Shown piece after piece: positions 41,461 to 52,761 of a stretch of 64,000 bases of DNA (position 1 is its first letter; each line of letters begins with the position of its first letter). Made by a program: the position numbers and the translations under genes. The stretch spans positions 1 to 64,000 of the forward strand of contig JAWQFJ010005979.1 of assembly GCA_034096865.1 (NCBI GenBank), written 5' to 3'. The notes beneath the pieces were generated by a model, which was not told the origin of the DNA, ran no database searches, and was given only the letters and a program-made list of their open reading frames with translations. The stretch is from Theodoxus fluviatilis. Lineage: Eukaryota > Mollusca > Gastropoda > Cycloneritida > Neritidae.

Positions 41461-43690
41461 TGCCTAAGCCCCCTACCCCCCTCCTGTCTCTCCTCGCCCT
41501 CTCCCCAGTTTCATGTGAGGGAAGAAAGCCTCTTGAAGAGGTGACTCTCTGGGTCGCAAAGAGATGGCATCTCTCTCCCTGATGAAGGCTGGTGTCATAT
41601 TGGGGGGAGGGGGGGGGGGGGGGGAACCTTAGTTTTGATGATTTATTTAAGGAGAGACATGCAACTTCGTCTTGTCAGGAAAGCAAGCTTGTTTGCAGTT
41701 CTGATCACTGTCTCCTTTCTCTCGAGAAATAGTTGGCATCTGCCCCTGGTGGAGACTGGTGTGTGTTGTTGTCTACAGAGAAAGTGTGTGATGTTGGTCG
41801 GTGGTTCGAAAAAAGGCCATTAGAGTTTTAGTTGTGCTGAAACATTTACCAGTTGATGTGGTGGGGTTATTTGTTCCACTCCTTGCCTAGCATGGATGTG
41901 CTTTTTTTTGTCTCTTGTTAGTGTGGAACCAGAAAAGCTCAGTGAGAAAATCCTTTAAACAAATTTTTGTTTTGTTAGGTGTCTTAGAACATCCACCAAC
42001 TGTTTTCCTTGTTACAATTAGCTTAAAATCTCTTCTTTTTTTTGTAAGATGATTGTGCCTCCTAAGTTTTGATGTTATCAGTGTACATGCCATGGATATA
42101 TGAAGATTTTATTTGTGAAATGCTTTTTTCCTGTTCTTCGATATATACTCTTAATGACGTGTTCCAAGTTAAGACATGTTTTATTTCATTGGAAACATTA
42201 TATCACTTGTTTGGCATTTTAAAAATTCATCTTGATAAATCGTCCATTTTTTTAATCATTTGTTGAACCAGAAAGGTTCGGTGATTATTTCTACAGAAGA
42301 AAAGCCTTTTAACTAATTTGAGATTGTTGTTTTCTGTGAGGTGTTTTAGAGCATCCATCCGAGGTGACTTTCCTAGAAGCAAACCTGATGCATTGTCTGC
42401 AATCTCTTGCAGGACTCAAGGCGCATTTTGTTTTGAAAGGTGTAAAAAAATATTCAGGGATTAGGTCTAATGGCTAACACCTGCATGGGCAGGTTCAATG
42501 AAGGGGAAAGCTTTTGCCTTTGTGAGCACTCAAATCTCTCAACATGTGTTTAATGCCTTTCAAATGAAACGCACCGCAAGTCCCACACGAAGATGGCATC
42601 GGATGTGTTAGCATTGCTTCCAAGTAACCCTCCTCAGGTATTGCTAGTACAGACTTTGGGTGGAACTGTTTTCCTGTGTGTCGTTGGCTAAATATCTATT
42701 TTTAAAATTCTACAAGGAATCTGCTTCCGAAGGTTTGATGTTATCAATGTACATGACAGATTATGTGGTGAGGAACAAGGTCAGAATTTGCTTGATATGA
42801 GGATTCATCATCAGTAGCTCTGGTGTGTGTTGTTGTCTACAGAGAAAGTGTGTGATGTTGGTCGGTGGTTAGGAAAAAGGCCATTGAAGTTTTCGTTGTG
42901 CTGAAACATTTACCAGTTGATGTGGTGCGGTTATTTGTTCCACCCCTTGCCCAGCTTGGATGTGCTCTTTTTGTCTCTTGTTTTATACTTTTATGTGGCT
43001 TTGTCTGTGTGTGTGTTCGTGTTCATGTCCTATGTTTCTTGTTGACTGATGGCTTCTGACGTTTTTGACGACTTTACTGAGACAGAATTAGCTTGGCCAG
43101 GCTGCCTGATGGACAGACTTACTAACGGAAGGACGATGACAAAACTTGTTGAGTTTAACCACTTTCTCCTGTTGATCTTTTCTTTTTCTTTTCGTTTTGT
43201 TTTGTTGTGCTTTGAATGTCGCAATGACAAATGTGAGTTGTTTGCACTCAAAGGTAGCAAATATTATCCCACGCACTTTACTTCATAAATCAAGTTAAAC
43301 ACAGTTCACTTGCTCACGAGACCTTTGGGTTTGCTTTAGAGCGGTTTAGAGTATTGTGTTTTAGGAGTTTCCCCTTGTTAGTCATATTAATTTTTATGCA
43401 AAAGACACTTGTCACTTCCTGTCCATGGGTTTTGCGGTTAGCTCAAATACTTCCTGAACAGTTTTTATTTTGTTTGAGAATTGTACTGGATGAGTGGAGC
43501 TCTTTCCCCGCAGTCTTGCCGTGTCCTTCTGGGGGAGAAGAGCGCTGGTTCATCCATCTGTTCTTCATCTACAGTTTTCCATAGTGTTGAAGTGAAAAAT
43601 GTGACAGTAAGTGTAAAGTGCTACTTCTAGAAGTGATGTGCGTCATAGTGTGAATTCCATGTACCAGGGAGCCAAAGTTAATACCGGATG
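41461..43690. repeat. Noncoding region with long degenerate direct repeats
   Basis: A segment at 41756-41921 (ctggtgtgtgttgttgtcta onward) recurs at 42819-42983 with about 93% identity. Weaker pairs are aaccagaaaagctcagtg (41927) with aaccagaaaggttcggtg (42267), and gatgttatcagtgtacatg (42070) with gatgttatcaatgtacatg (42734). Two start-like segments encode Met-Ala-Ser-Asp-Val (42593 and 43049). A guanine run lies at 41602-41623. No gene is recognised. Confidence 0.6.
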
Positions 43691-43961
43691 ATCGTCTGTC
43701 AAATCTGCCCCAAGTCTCGTTATAACATGAATGTCTCGTTCATGCAAAGAAAGGGAACATCTAGTAAGAAACAAACGGTCTACACAAAGGAAGAAATAAC
43801 GCTGAATGACAGTGTTGAGCATGAAATGACTTCTCTACAAATGTTTGATCTACAGTCATGCTCAATAAAACGTGACACTCTTGACGCAGATGAGTTCCGT
43901 GTTTTTAACCTAAACTACCCCAACCTATGGCTGTTGACAATCATTGTTCTTTCACACACAA

Positions 43962-45945
43962 GGCCCCCTCGCTCGCGGAAGCTAGTACACAAGACAAAAG
44001 CCACTTTAAGACAGGCAGCGTGTCGCGCCAGGAAAGCTCTTCCAAAAGACAGCATCAAGGCTGCAGAAGTCATCTATAAACTTGTGGTGAATGCCACTCC
44101 AACTAAAAAGAAGGCACTAAAGAGCAAAATGATCCTTAGCCCAAACTCAAAGAAAAGACTGGACTTCCACAGCGAAGTAGTAACTGAGCTCGCAGAAACC
44201 CTGAAGCACCTGAAAAAAAAAGATCTAAAGAAGACAACAGGACCAGGATCACCCTAGCACTAGCACTGAAGAGAAAATCGAAATATCTGAGCTCCAGCCA
44301 GCGGTCTGATCTGGGTATAGGCTACAGGTTAGCTGACAAAGTAGAGAAAGGAACCGACCCACTCCAGCGGAAGGTGAGGAAGGATGCGGTGAGTGCTTCC
44401 ACAGTTGCGCTGGTGGAGGAGTTTTACCAGCGTGCTGACTTCTCCAGACAGCTTCCTGATGCACGCGGCACAAAGAGGCGCCGGAATGGCGAGGTTGTAG
44501 CCCGGCGGGTCAGTCCCTGCCATACATGAAGCCTTCACGTCTAAACATCCTGAGTGCACCGTTGGCAAATCTCTCCTTGCTGCCCTCAGGCCGGATGACG
44601 TCCTTCCAACAACCAGCTGCAGGAAGAGATACTGCCTCTGTGAATATTCTGCTAATATTGATCTCAAGCTTGAAGCCCTGAGAGTGTTTGCCGCAAAAAA
44701 GGGGCTGACCTGCACCTTCAAGGACCGTCATGAGGTCTCAAGATCAATGCTGTGCCCTTAAGGAGAGAGTGGCGAGTATCAACGAGAATGAAATGCCTCG
44801 ATAGGCAGTGCAACTCGTGTGGAACGACAGCTACTGATAATCATCTCCGGCCACTGCTCGAGTCACACATGCAGGAGACCATCACCTCCAAGAAGTGGAC
44901 ACGGAAAGAAGCGCCTGATGCGAATCAAGCGAACAACACCAATTCCTGACTTTGTGGATGAGATGGTGTCTGACATGGCCCCTTTCTCAAGGCTCCTCTT
45001 CGATGCATCCTGGCAGGGTCGTCAGTACGAGCATGTGTCACGCTGTCCTGAGAAAGACACTGGTGATTTGCGAAGACTACGCAGAGAACTATAAGACCGA
45101 GAATCAGGGTGAGGCGCAAGGTGCGCATTGGAACTATGAACAAGTCACCCTCCATGCATCAGTGGCCTCCTACAAGTGCCAGCAAGCAGACTGCAACCTC
45201 GCTGTCACCGAGTCGGTGGTTTTCGTGAGTGATGACCCGAAACACGACGCACATGCAATTCAGCATTTCCATCACATGCTGATGACCCATCTACAAGGTC
45301 AAGATCGACCCCCATTCAAGAAGGCCATTTTCTTCTCTGATGGCGCTCCAGGTCAATATAAAAACAAGACTTCCTTTATGGACTTGTCATGTGCTGAAGA
45401 GGACTTTGGCATCACTGCGGAGCGTCATTTTTTTGGCACAAGACACGGCAATTGTGATAGACAATTAATTTGGCACCCTCAAGGGCAGCGTTGGGCGTCA
45501 CATCAAAATGAGGGGAGTGGAAATAGACTCGGCCGAAACATTCTTTGATTTTGTTGAAGAAAAATATTTGCGACCTGCACCACCAAGAGGGGAGGAGAAC
45601 CTTTGCCACTTTCAGAGGAAATTTTTCTTTGTGAAGAAGGAGGATGTGCGGCGTGAACGACCACACGTGGAAAACCTCAAGCCAGTCCCAAACACCGGAC
45701 AGCAACACAGCATCAGACAATTAAGCAGGGGAGTTGTTGCCTTCAGGGAGAGAACCTGCTTCTGCGAGGTGTGCCTTGGCAAAGAACAGGGTGAATGCCC
45801 CAGCCATTCGCTGACAGGAGACTGGACCGTCTTCTCTCTACTGAAAGGCCAACGCGTGAGTTTATAATTTTTCATCTCCTGCGAATCAATTCAAGTTTAG
45901 ATAGATTGACAGGTGTCCATTTCAGATGGGTCAAAAATAAATTAT

Positions 45946-45985
<40 letters not shown>

Positions 45986-46166
45986 CCTACTATTGAATCA
46001 ATGCTATGCTTTACTAAGGTCTGATAATCTGTTGCAATCATGTCGGAACACAAATGAAAGGTGACCCCACTGCTGTGGACCAAGATCAAGGTGACCCCAC
46101 TGCTGCTGACCAAGATCAAGGTGACCCCACTGCTGCTGACCATGAATCAGTTGGCATCCCTGTGGT
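43962..46166 (+). pseudogene. DDE-type transposase-like gene, copy C
   Basis: The basic N-terminal part (KLVHKTKATLRQAACRARKA) is followed by several frame changes. Then LALKRKSKYLSSSQR, ANIDLKLEALRVF, MKCLDRQCNSCGTTATDNHL, VDEMVSDMAPFSRLLFDASW and VICEDYAENYK (first Asp). Next come GEAQGAHWNYEQVTLHASVA and VVFVSDDPKHDAHAIQHFHH, then FFSDGAPGQYKNKTSFMDLS (second Asp intact) and FGTRHG, where the expected HGK-x-CD motif is disrupted by a deletion. A later piece reads LCHFQRKFFFVKKEDV, then ERTCFCEVCLGKEQGECPSH to a gtgagt donor at 45855. An acidic exon at about 46022-46166 carries three copies of a ~30-bp unit (GDPTAADQDQ). It is the least repeat-invaded of the three copies, but not functional. 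Confidence 0.7.
45946..45982. repeat. (CA)n microsatellite
   Basis: About 18 ca repeats in the intron after the Cys-rich exon of copy C. Confidence 0.93.
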
Positions 46167-46544
46167 GAGAGAATTAACTTTGTGATAGCCCAACCCATTT
46201 TCTTAATACTATTCTTTTATAAGGAATGTTAATGGAAGTGTATACTTGTCTTTATGTTTTCAGTTTACAATTAATGACCAAATTTGATATGTTGATGCAG
46301 CCCCATCTTCTAGACCAAGGTGGCATCCCCACAGACCAAGGTGGCACTCTGGCACCAGAGCAACTTGCAGGCATCTCACACATGTTAGTTTCTGCTTCTT
46401 TTGGTCTTATTTTTGATACAAGTATCCATGTGGTTAGAATATCAAATTAATTTTACCCTTGTAGTACTAACATAAACTCTCTAAAAGGTGTTCATTGATC
46501 ATATTCCCCTGTTTTTTTCTTGCTTAATGACTTTTTTCTTTCTA

Positions 46545-47790
46545 TAGTTTCTACAGGGTTCCTGTTATTTGATACAGTTCATCTTCTCAAGTGCGTTCGC
46601 AACAATTGGATTACTGAAAAGACCAAGCAAATAACGCTTGATGGTGATGCAACAGCATCTTTTGAAGACGTTGTGAAGCTGTACAAAGAAGAGAGAGACA
46701 ACATCCTAAAGACAACCCCACTCACAGTCTGTTGTTTGCCCTTCAAAGCTTCAACTTCAAAATGTGAAACATGTTTTGAGAGTTTTCCATGACAAAGTGG
46801 TTGCCGCATTGAGGTTGAGAGGATGCAGTCAGACGGTTAGCTTCATTGAAAGTCCTCAACTGGTGGAAAACTGTCAATGTATCCGGAAAAGGACAAGATC
46901 AGCCTCTGAATGACCCATATCGTGCTGTCCAAGAAAAGATTCAACTTCCCTGGATACTTTCTTGATGATTTTCAAGCAGGCAAAGTCTGGGCAGGGAGCA
47001 TCATGGATAAAATGCTTTACTCATGATACCAGGAAGGCTTTGGTTCAAACCATGGAAGGTCTGAAAGCTGGTTGCCACTATCTGCTCACTTCTGCCGGAT
47101 TTGACTATGTTGTTTTGAGAGAAATTCAAAGTGACAGACTCGAAGGTGAATTTGGAGTCTATCGACAGGCAACCGGGGCAAACTGCTTCATGACATCTAG
47201 AGATGTGCTTTCTGCAAGCCAAAAATGACTCACCAAACATGCAGCTTTTTTTCTGGAGTCTATTGAAGTCGAGTCTGCGCCAAAAGAGCACACCTGCCTA
47301 GGTATTAGTGTTGACTTTGAGGATGCAGCCTACATGGAGATCTGCACAGCAGAAGTGACACTGACAGCAAGTGAGGAGAGCAGTGCAGCTTATGTTGCAG
47401 GCTGGCTGGAAAGCAAGTGTGAAGAGGAGCTTGGTTTCGCGGACGAAGAGCCCCTTGTCACCAGTGAGGCCAAGGAGTTCATACACCAAGTGTCTAGAGG
47501 CAAGTTTAAGACACCACATTCCTGCACATTTGAACTTGTGAGGATTGGACTTTCTTTTGTGAAAAAGGCTCGTCATCGGGCATGCTGCCGCAAGTGACTC
47601 ACTGGCATCTTGTGCACATTGGCCAGTTTCAATGACAGACATTACTTGCGATAGGCTCTTCAGGCATATCTCCAATGTGCTGCTTCATGCATGGACTTCA
47701 GAATCTGGAACGTGACCACGAGAAGGATGCAGTTCTCCTCCAGACTTCAGTGAAGAGAGCTAGAATGATCTGATCCCAGCAAAAGGGTAG
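46545..47790 (+). pseudogene. P-element/THAP9-like transposase remnant
   Basis: Opens FLLFDTVHLLKCVRNNWITE, the D-x2-H-L-x-K-x2-RN block of P-element-type transposases, then ASFEDVVKLYKEERDNILK and KTTPLTV. After a frameshift at about 46775 comes LQNVKHVLRVFHDKVVAALR. From 46962 one frame carries THDTRKALVQTMEGLKAGCH, YLLTSAGFDYVVLREIQSDR and LEGEFGVYRQATGANCFM, the P-element C-terminal signature around QSD-x2-E-x2-FG-x-YRQ. A TGA at 47226-47228 interrupts it, then SSAAYVAGWLESKCEEEL and VSRGKFKTPHSCTFEL continue to 47597. No N-terminal THAP finger is found. It follows the acidic exon of copy C directly, in the same orientation. Confidence 0.82.
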
Positions 47791-48290
47791 GCCTCAGCTT
47801 TTTTGACACCCCTCCCTCCCACTAAAAAAAGAAAGAAAAAAAAACACACCAAAATCCCCCACACTGGTAATGTAAGGTAACATCCCAAGCCAAAGGCTTG
47901 GTTATCTGGGTTCAAGTCCCGCCCAGTGTATCTAGATTTTTTGCTTGTGTAAAATAGTGCAGGCTAGTTTAATGCAAATTATTTGAATATTCTTTCCTGT
48001 ATGTCATCATATCTTTTGCAATTAGAACTAAAATTAACATTGTATTGCTTTTCAGAGGACAAATAAGTTAATCAACTCTACAATTATATTGATGTTCTTA
48101 ACGTTTTTGTGTCTCTTGAATATTAGCCTTTTTACTGCTCAACAATATCCCCCCCCCCCTTTTTTTTTAAATAAATCTCTTTTTCATTTCCTTTCTTATG
48201 ATATCCATTTGTGTCTCTTTTATTTATTTAAGTCCTTTACTTGAATGATGATTTGAAAACATAGTATAGTTTAAATAATAATATAGTTTA
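47791..48290. other. AT-rich spacer
   Basis: Poly-A, poly-C and poly-T runs. No exon or known element is recognised. Confidence 0.4.
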
Positions 48291-48439
48291 ACAAGAAGGG
48301 CAGAGCCCATACCACTCACATGCTTGACCTTGACCTTTATATGACCTTGACCTTCAGGTAACCTTCAAGGTCAAGGTCAAACAACTGAACCTACCAATGA
48401 CATCATACACTAAGAAATGCTTTACACATTTTTCCTACC
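48291..48439 (+). mobile_element. tgacctt-rich element, left 149 bp
   Basis: Matches the left end of the full copies (acaagaagggcagagccca onward) until tttttcctaccc, where it is cut at the exact start of the composite repeat that also begins at 60348. Confidence 0.85.
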
Positions 48440-48545
48440 CAAATTGCCTCTTGAACGATATTACATGACCGAGCTTTTACCAAAATAGCTTCCGCAATGG
48501 ATTTTCTTCGTCGCGGAGTGCGCTTTTCAACCAACTGAGCGAGGT

Positions 48546-48900
48546 GGGGCTCTGTGGCCGAGTGGTTAGCGCACTGGACCCACAGTCGCTTTATAGCGGC
48601 CAGTGGGTACGGCGGGGCCCGACCTCCCGACCGCTGCCTAGAATGGCCGAGGCGGGCCGACGCGTGCCAAGCCACATCTGCCGGGGCTTCCCTCCAACCC
48701 TGTTTCTTTGTTTGAAGGTTCTTTTCCATTTTATTATGCCCCAACCAATCCATCCCCATTTCTAGGAAGTTCCCTCCCTAGATTCATTGAGGTCCCTCCC
48801 CACATGCAGTCAGTGTCACCCACCCCTCTTCCCACCCCCATCCCCACCCTCTTGTATGGAGTTCCTTCTCCTTTGTGTGAAGTCTCCTCCCCATAGACCC
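48546..48900 (+). repeat. tRNA-derived SINE-like head, copy 1
   Basis: ggggctctgtggccgagtgg followed by ttagcgcactggaccca looks like a tRNA 5' half with an intact A box (tggccgagtgg). The expected B box (ggttcgannc) is degenerate in the gggtacggcggggcc region. A C/T-rich non-tRNA body follows. It is best read as a polymerase-III-type SINE head, not a functional tRNA. Confidence 0.65.
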
Positions 48901-49085
48901 TCTTTTCTGTTAAACATCACCGCACAATACAATGAAGGCTTTAAACATCACCGCACAATACAATGAAGGCTTTAAACATCACCGCACAATACAATGAAGG
49001 CTTTAAACATCACCGCACAATACAATGAAGGCTTTAAACATCACCGCACAATACAATGAAGGATGGATGGATGGATGGATGGAGT

Positions 49086-50848
49086 TTAACCCATTACGAC
49101 CTACAGTGCGTGATGAAAAAGCCTCCCTAAAACCTGAGGGTTTTTCCAGGGAAAAAAAAGAAGTCGACATCTTTATTCAAAAAATTATTTCTTCTCTTCT
49201 ACACATCCTAGAAACAAGATCTAAAAACTGTTAGAAAGGTAAATAAATAAGCTACTCCACTACATCATGACTGCAGCTCCTAGAGTACAAAATTTTCCTG
49301 TAAAAAATTGGAAAGATGACAAAAATGAAAAATTTCAAGAACACATAATTTTTTGGCTCCAAAATACACTTCAACTCAACTTATTCTCATTGAAACAGTA
49401 AAAACTTTACATAGTCTTGAAGCTGATTCATTTTTACATTTGCAATTAAAATTTCAAAAGAATCAGAGCAGTTGGCAAAATATTATGACAGATAATGTAC
49501 ACATATGTAAAATCTAAGAAATTTGTCCTTTCGCCATTTGAAAGATATTGCCAACAAGAAAGTATATAACTCAACTTATATTCAACATATCGACAAGATT
49601 CAAACACTGTTTGAAAGCTTAAAGTATGCAAAATATCAGGGTACCTTCAAGTTCAAAATCGAGTGATTACAAGCGGAGAAACGATCGTTTTTGTGGAGAG
49701 ATCTGATCTCGCGCAACATGGCTGACGATCCTGCAGCGATCCGTGAAGGGAGCGATATCGAAGCTGATTCAGATGAGGAGTTCGAAGCACTTTCGGGAGA
49801 CTACTGTAGCGATCGTTTGGGTGCAGAACAGTCGCAGGAGTGGTTTGAGTTTCTGGAGGAGGAGGATGCCGAAGGATTCCAGGGAGAGTGGAAGTACGAG
49901 AACTTTAGACCATGCCTCCGCCATGTTTTTCGTCGCGTCGAAACCAGCCTTTCGACGAAAATCATGGCGGAGGCATGGTCTAAAGTTCTCATACTTCCAC
50001 TTTCCCTGGAATCCTTCGAACTCCTCTTCGAGTTCGTCCTCCTCTTCCTCCAGAACTCAAACCACTCCTGCGACTGTTCTGCACCCAAACGATCGCTACA
50101 GTAGTCTCCCGAAAGTGTTTCGACCTTCTCATCTGAATCAGCTTCGATATCACTCCCTTCACTGATCGCTGCAGGATTGTCAGCCACGTTGCGCGAGATC
50201 AGATCTCTCCACAAAAACGATCGTTTCTCCGCTTGTAATCACTCGATTTTCACTCTGTAAACGTGGGAAGGAAGTGTGTTTATTTGGCTACCCAGAATGC
50301 TTAGTATCTGCCACGTCATATCCGTGACTAATTGTAGGAAATGCGATGAAAGTATGCTCCACCAAATTTAATACCGATGTTCGACCAACAACTCGATTTC
50401 TTTTTTCAAAACTCAAGTGAAAAAAATCAAATCTCAGCTCCTACTTGCTCGATTTTTGATCTGTAAGTGCTGAAAGAAAGCGGATACACTAAGCTTTCCA
50501 GCATGCCTAGCGTCTGTCATGTGATATCAAAGACTATTTTTAGAACAGCGATCGGAGTGGAGTACTATCAAATGCCACGCGGGTTTTCGGCGACAAATAA
50601 ACTTTTTTTCAAAACCTAACGGATAAAAATTTATTTCTCCACTCCTACTAGCTCGATTTTCAATCTGTAAACGCTGAATGGAGGCATTTTGACTCTGCTA
50701 TCAGCATGTCTAGCAGTAATCATGTGATATCAATAGCTATTTTAGTCTATGCGATGGAGACACACCACCGTCAAATGCGACGTGGGCGTCGCATCCGGTC
50801 TGAAAGGGAGATGTAACGTGCGCGTCGCATCCGGTCGGAAAGGGTTAA
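49086..50848. mobile_element. piggyBac-like non-autonomous element flanked by TTAA
   Basis: TTAA at 49086-49089 is followed by cccattacgacc. At the other end ggtcggaaaggg is followed by TTAA at 50845-50848. The ends are partly inverted copies (ccc-n-n-n-n-cgacc). The insertion interrupts the composite repeat, whose second copy lacks it. The interior holds a large palindrome built from a piggyBac N-terminal coding segment, and no catalytic core. Confidence 0.82.
49655..50250. repeat. ~596-bp near-perfect palindrome with piggyBac N-terminal coding arms
   Basis: The left arm from aaaatcgagtgattacaagc is mirrored by the right arm ending gcttgtaatcactcgatttt, with the axis at about 49952 (gtcgaaaccagcctttcgac). 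Both arms encode, on opposite strands, a start like MWRDLISRNMADDPAAIREG, then SDIEADSDEEFEALS, an acidic N terminus like those of piggyBac proteins. Arms are about 295 bp and over 90% identical. Confidence 0.93.
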
Positions 50849-51067
50849 GGGCCTATCAGCCTTGTAGGCTATATAAGGCCACAACGTTAAAAACACTTCT
50901 ACCAATACAATGAAGGCTTTAAACATCACCGCACAATACAATGAAGGCTAAGGCGGCGATTTGGGTGCAAATCGTGCAGAAAGTGTCTGCTCTGGGGTAC
51001 GCCATTAGAACCTCAGAGGAGGCTAAAGTAATCTTCAAAGGACAAAAAAAAAAAAGTTGACAAAGAC

Positions 51068-51200
51068 AAAGCCCACACGCCTCACATGCTGAGATGTTGT
51101 GTTGTGAACTATGTACAGAGGTTGTGTTGTGAACTATGTACAGAGGCTGTGTTGTGAACTATGTACAGTGGTTGTGCAACTCAACTCAACTCAGCGACAG
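51068..51200. repeat. ~27-bp gttgtgaactatgtacag repeats, copy 1
   Basis: Three or four units of gttgtgttgtgaactatgta plus cagagg. The matching region at 61028-61160 has five units, so unit number differs between the composite copies. Confidence 0.85.
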
Positions 51201-51314
51201 AGCGGGTGGTAGTGACAAAATATTGAAACGAATGATAGTTTTGTGAGCTTATGTGTTTGTGTTGTGAAAAGCACCTTTACATTCCTTCACCAAAGAAAAA
51301 GACGCTGAAGACAG

Positions 51315-52733
51315 GTGCAGGCACCCCAGGAGACGATTGAGAGTGTAAAGAAAACGAATCAGTCTTGCCTTCACCATGGATCAGTGTTTGTTTGCACCTG
51401 TTGCGATGGCTTGTTTTACAAGCACTCCGTATCTATTGCTCCACCCGCAAACAACCTGCTTGCTAAGGGAATTCCACTGCCTCTGGTCCAGCAGGTTTTG
51501 CGTGGTGTGACGAGCTTTGGAGGAGTTCAATGGATTTGTGATACCTGCTTGAGGAACATCAGAAAGAAGGTGTTGCCGGATCTGGCCGCCGCGAATGGCC
51601 TTAGCTTTCCAGTCATCCCTCCTGAGTTGCAAGGTCTGACAGCCCTGGAGGAACGGTGTATTTCACCATGCATTCCCTTTATGCAGCTGCGCGAGTTGGG
51701 TCGTGATCGTCAATTCGGCATCAGAGGCAATGTGGTCAACGTGGGCCAGACGGAGCTTGCCCAACTAAAGAACTTTGTGAAGGCATGTTGATGTGTCTGC
51801 CACCGTGACGTCACTTCCACGGTGCTTTGAAGACACACAAACAGTTGCATTCAAACTGAACAGGCGCATGCGATATGAAACATCGTACCAAATTGAAAAT
51901 GTGCGACCCCCAAAAATGTATACAGCTGCTCAGTGGCTGAGGGAAAACAGTGAGTTGTACAAAGAGGGGGCATCAAACTGGACCCTACATGGTACAGGCA
52001 GGAGTGGGCAGAGGAAGACTCTGTTCAATTCAGGCTTGATCAGGCAGAATCCACTGAAGATGGTGACAAACCAGTGAGTAACCAGGGTGATGCACCCGAG
52101 GGCCAGCCACCACCCAACCAGGGTGACGCACCCGAGGGCCAGCCACCCCCCAACCAAGGTGATGTACCCGAGGACCAGCCACCCCCCAACCAGGGTGATG
52201 TACCCGAGGGCCAGCCACCCCCCAACTAGGGTGATGTACCCGAGGGCCAGCCACCCCCCAACCAGGGTGATGTACCCGAGGGCCAGCCACCCCCCAACCA
52301 GGGTGATGTACCCGAGGGCCAGCCACCCCCCAACCAGGGTGATGTACCCGAGGGCCAGCCACCCCCCAACCAGGGTGATGTACCCGAGGGCCAGCCACCC
52401 CCCAACCAGGGTGATGTACCCGAGGACCAGCCACCACCCAACCAGGGTGACGCACCCGAGGGCCAATTGCTGAACAACCAGGGTGACGCACCTGAGGGCC
52501 AACTGCCGAAAGATCTTGCAGGGCTGCTTGGTGAATGGGCTGATAAGATCAATAGTGTTGCCGGCAACCAAGACAGCCTGCCTAATGATGATGATGTTGA
52601 TAAGAACTGGGTGGAGATCAATGAAGAAGCAAAGGTGGGCGGCGCGACACTCTGTTGCACCCCGAGTTTGGAGCCTGTGGCACTACCATCTAGATTTGTT
52701 TTCATGGATTTGTTTCCATGCAGGCGCTTGTAG
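51315..52733 (+). pseudogene. Helitron N-terminal (DUF6570-like) fragment with in-frame repeat
   Basis: Reads VCTCCDGLFYKHSV, then VQWICDTCLRNIRKKVLPDL, AAANGLSFPVIPPELQGLTA, LEERCISPCIPFMQLREL and GNVVNVGQTELAQL. This is the Cys-rich block and conserved P-x-E-L-x2-L-x2-EE region at the N terminus of large Helitron Rep-helicase proteins. After a frame change near 51800 the text continues (RRMRYETSYQIENVRPPKMY, then QWLRENSELYKEG). Another frame then carries the acidic linker with a 36-bp repeat and ends at 52733. A TAG inside one repeat unit (52227-52229) breaks it. HUH and helicase parts are absent here. Confidence 0.75.
52083..52506 (+). repeat. 36-bp in-frame repeat encoding PEGQPPPNQGDV
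   Basis: About eleven to twelve 36-bp units of gatgtacccgagggccagcc plus accccccaaccagggt, encoding a Pro/Gln/Asp-rich linker in the Helitron frame. Units at the edges are more diverged (gacgca, caattgctgaacaac). One unit has cag changed to tag. Confidence 0.95.
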
Positions 52734-52761
52734 CGCCTTTACATGGTCTTGTTTACTGACC

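Larger units (their letters stand above)
48440..51357 (+). repeat. Composite tRNA-headed repeat, copy 1 (interrupted)
   Basis: Starts aaattgcctcttgaacgata, contains a tRNA-like head, a C/T-rich middle, a 31-bp repeat (tttaaacatcaccgcacaat plus acaatgaaggc, five copies before the insertion), then ggtacgccattagaacctca and aaagcccacacgcctcaca. A gttgtgttgtgaactatgta repeat and a right part leading into a Helitron-type open frame follow. A piggyBac derivative (49086-50848) is inserted in it. Copy 2 at 60348-61374 lacks that insertion and is about 97% identical outside it. Confidence 0.87.

Noticed and set aside
48546..48620. Functional tRNA gene
   Set aside because: The A box is good but the B box and acceptor pairing are degenerate, and the same sequence is part of a repeat present twice. 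A SINE head fits better.
51930..52571. 213-codon minus-strand frame with Gly/Trp/Leu repeats
   Set aside because: It is the antisense reading of the 36-bp Helitron linker repeat. The plus strand reads as a recognisable Helitron protein.
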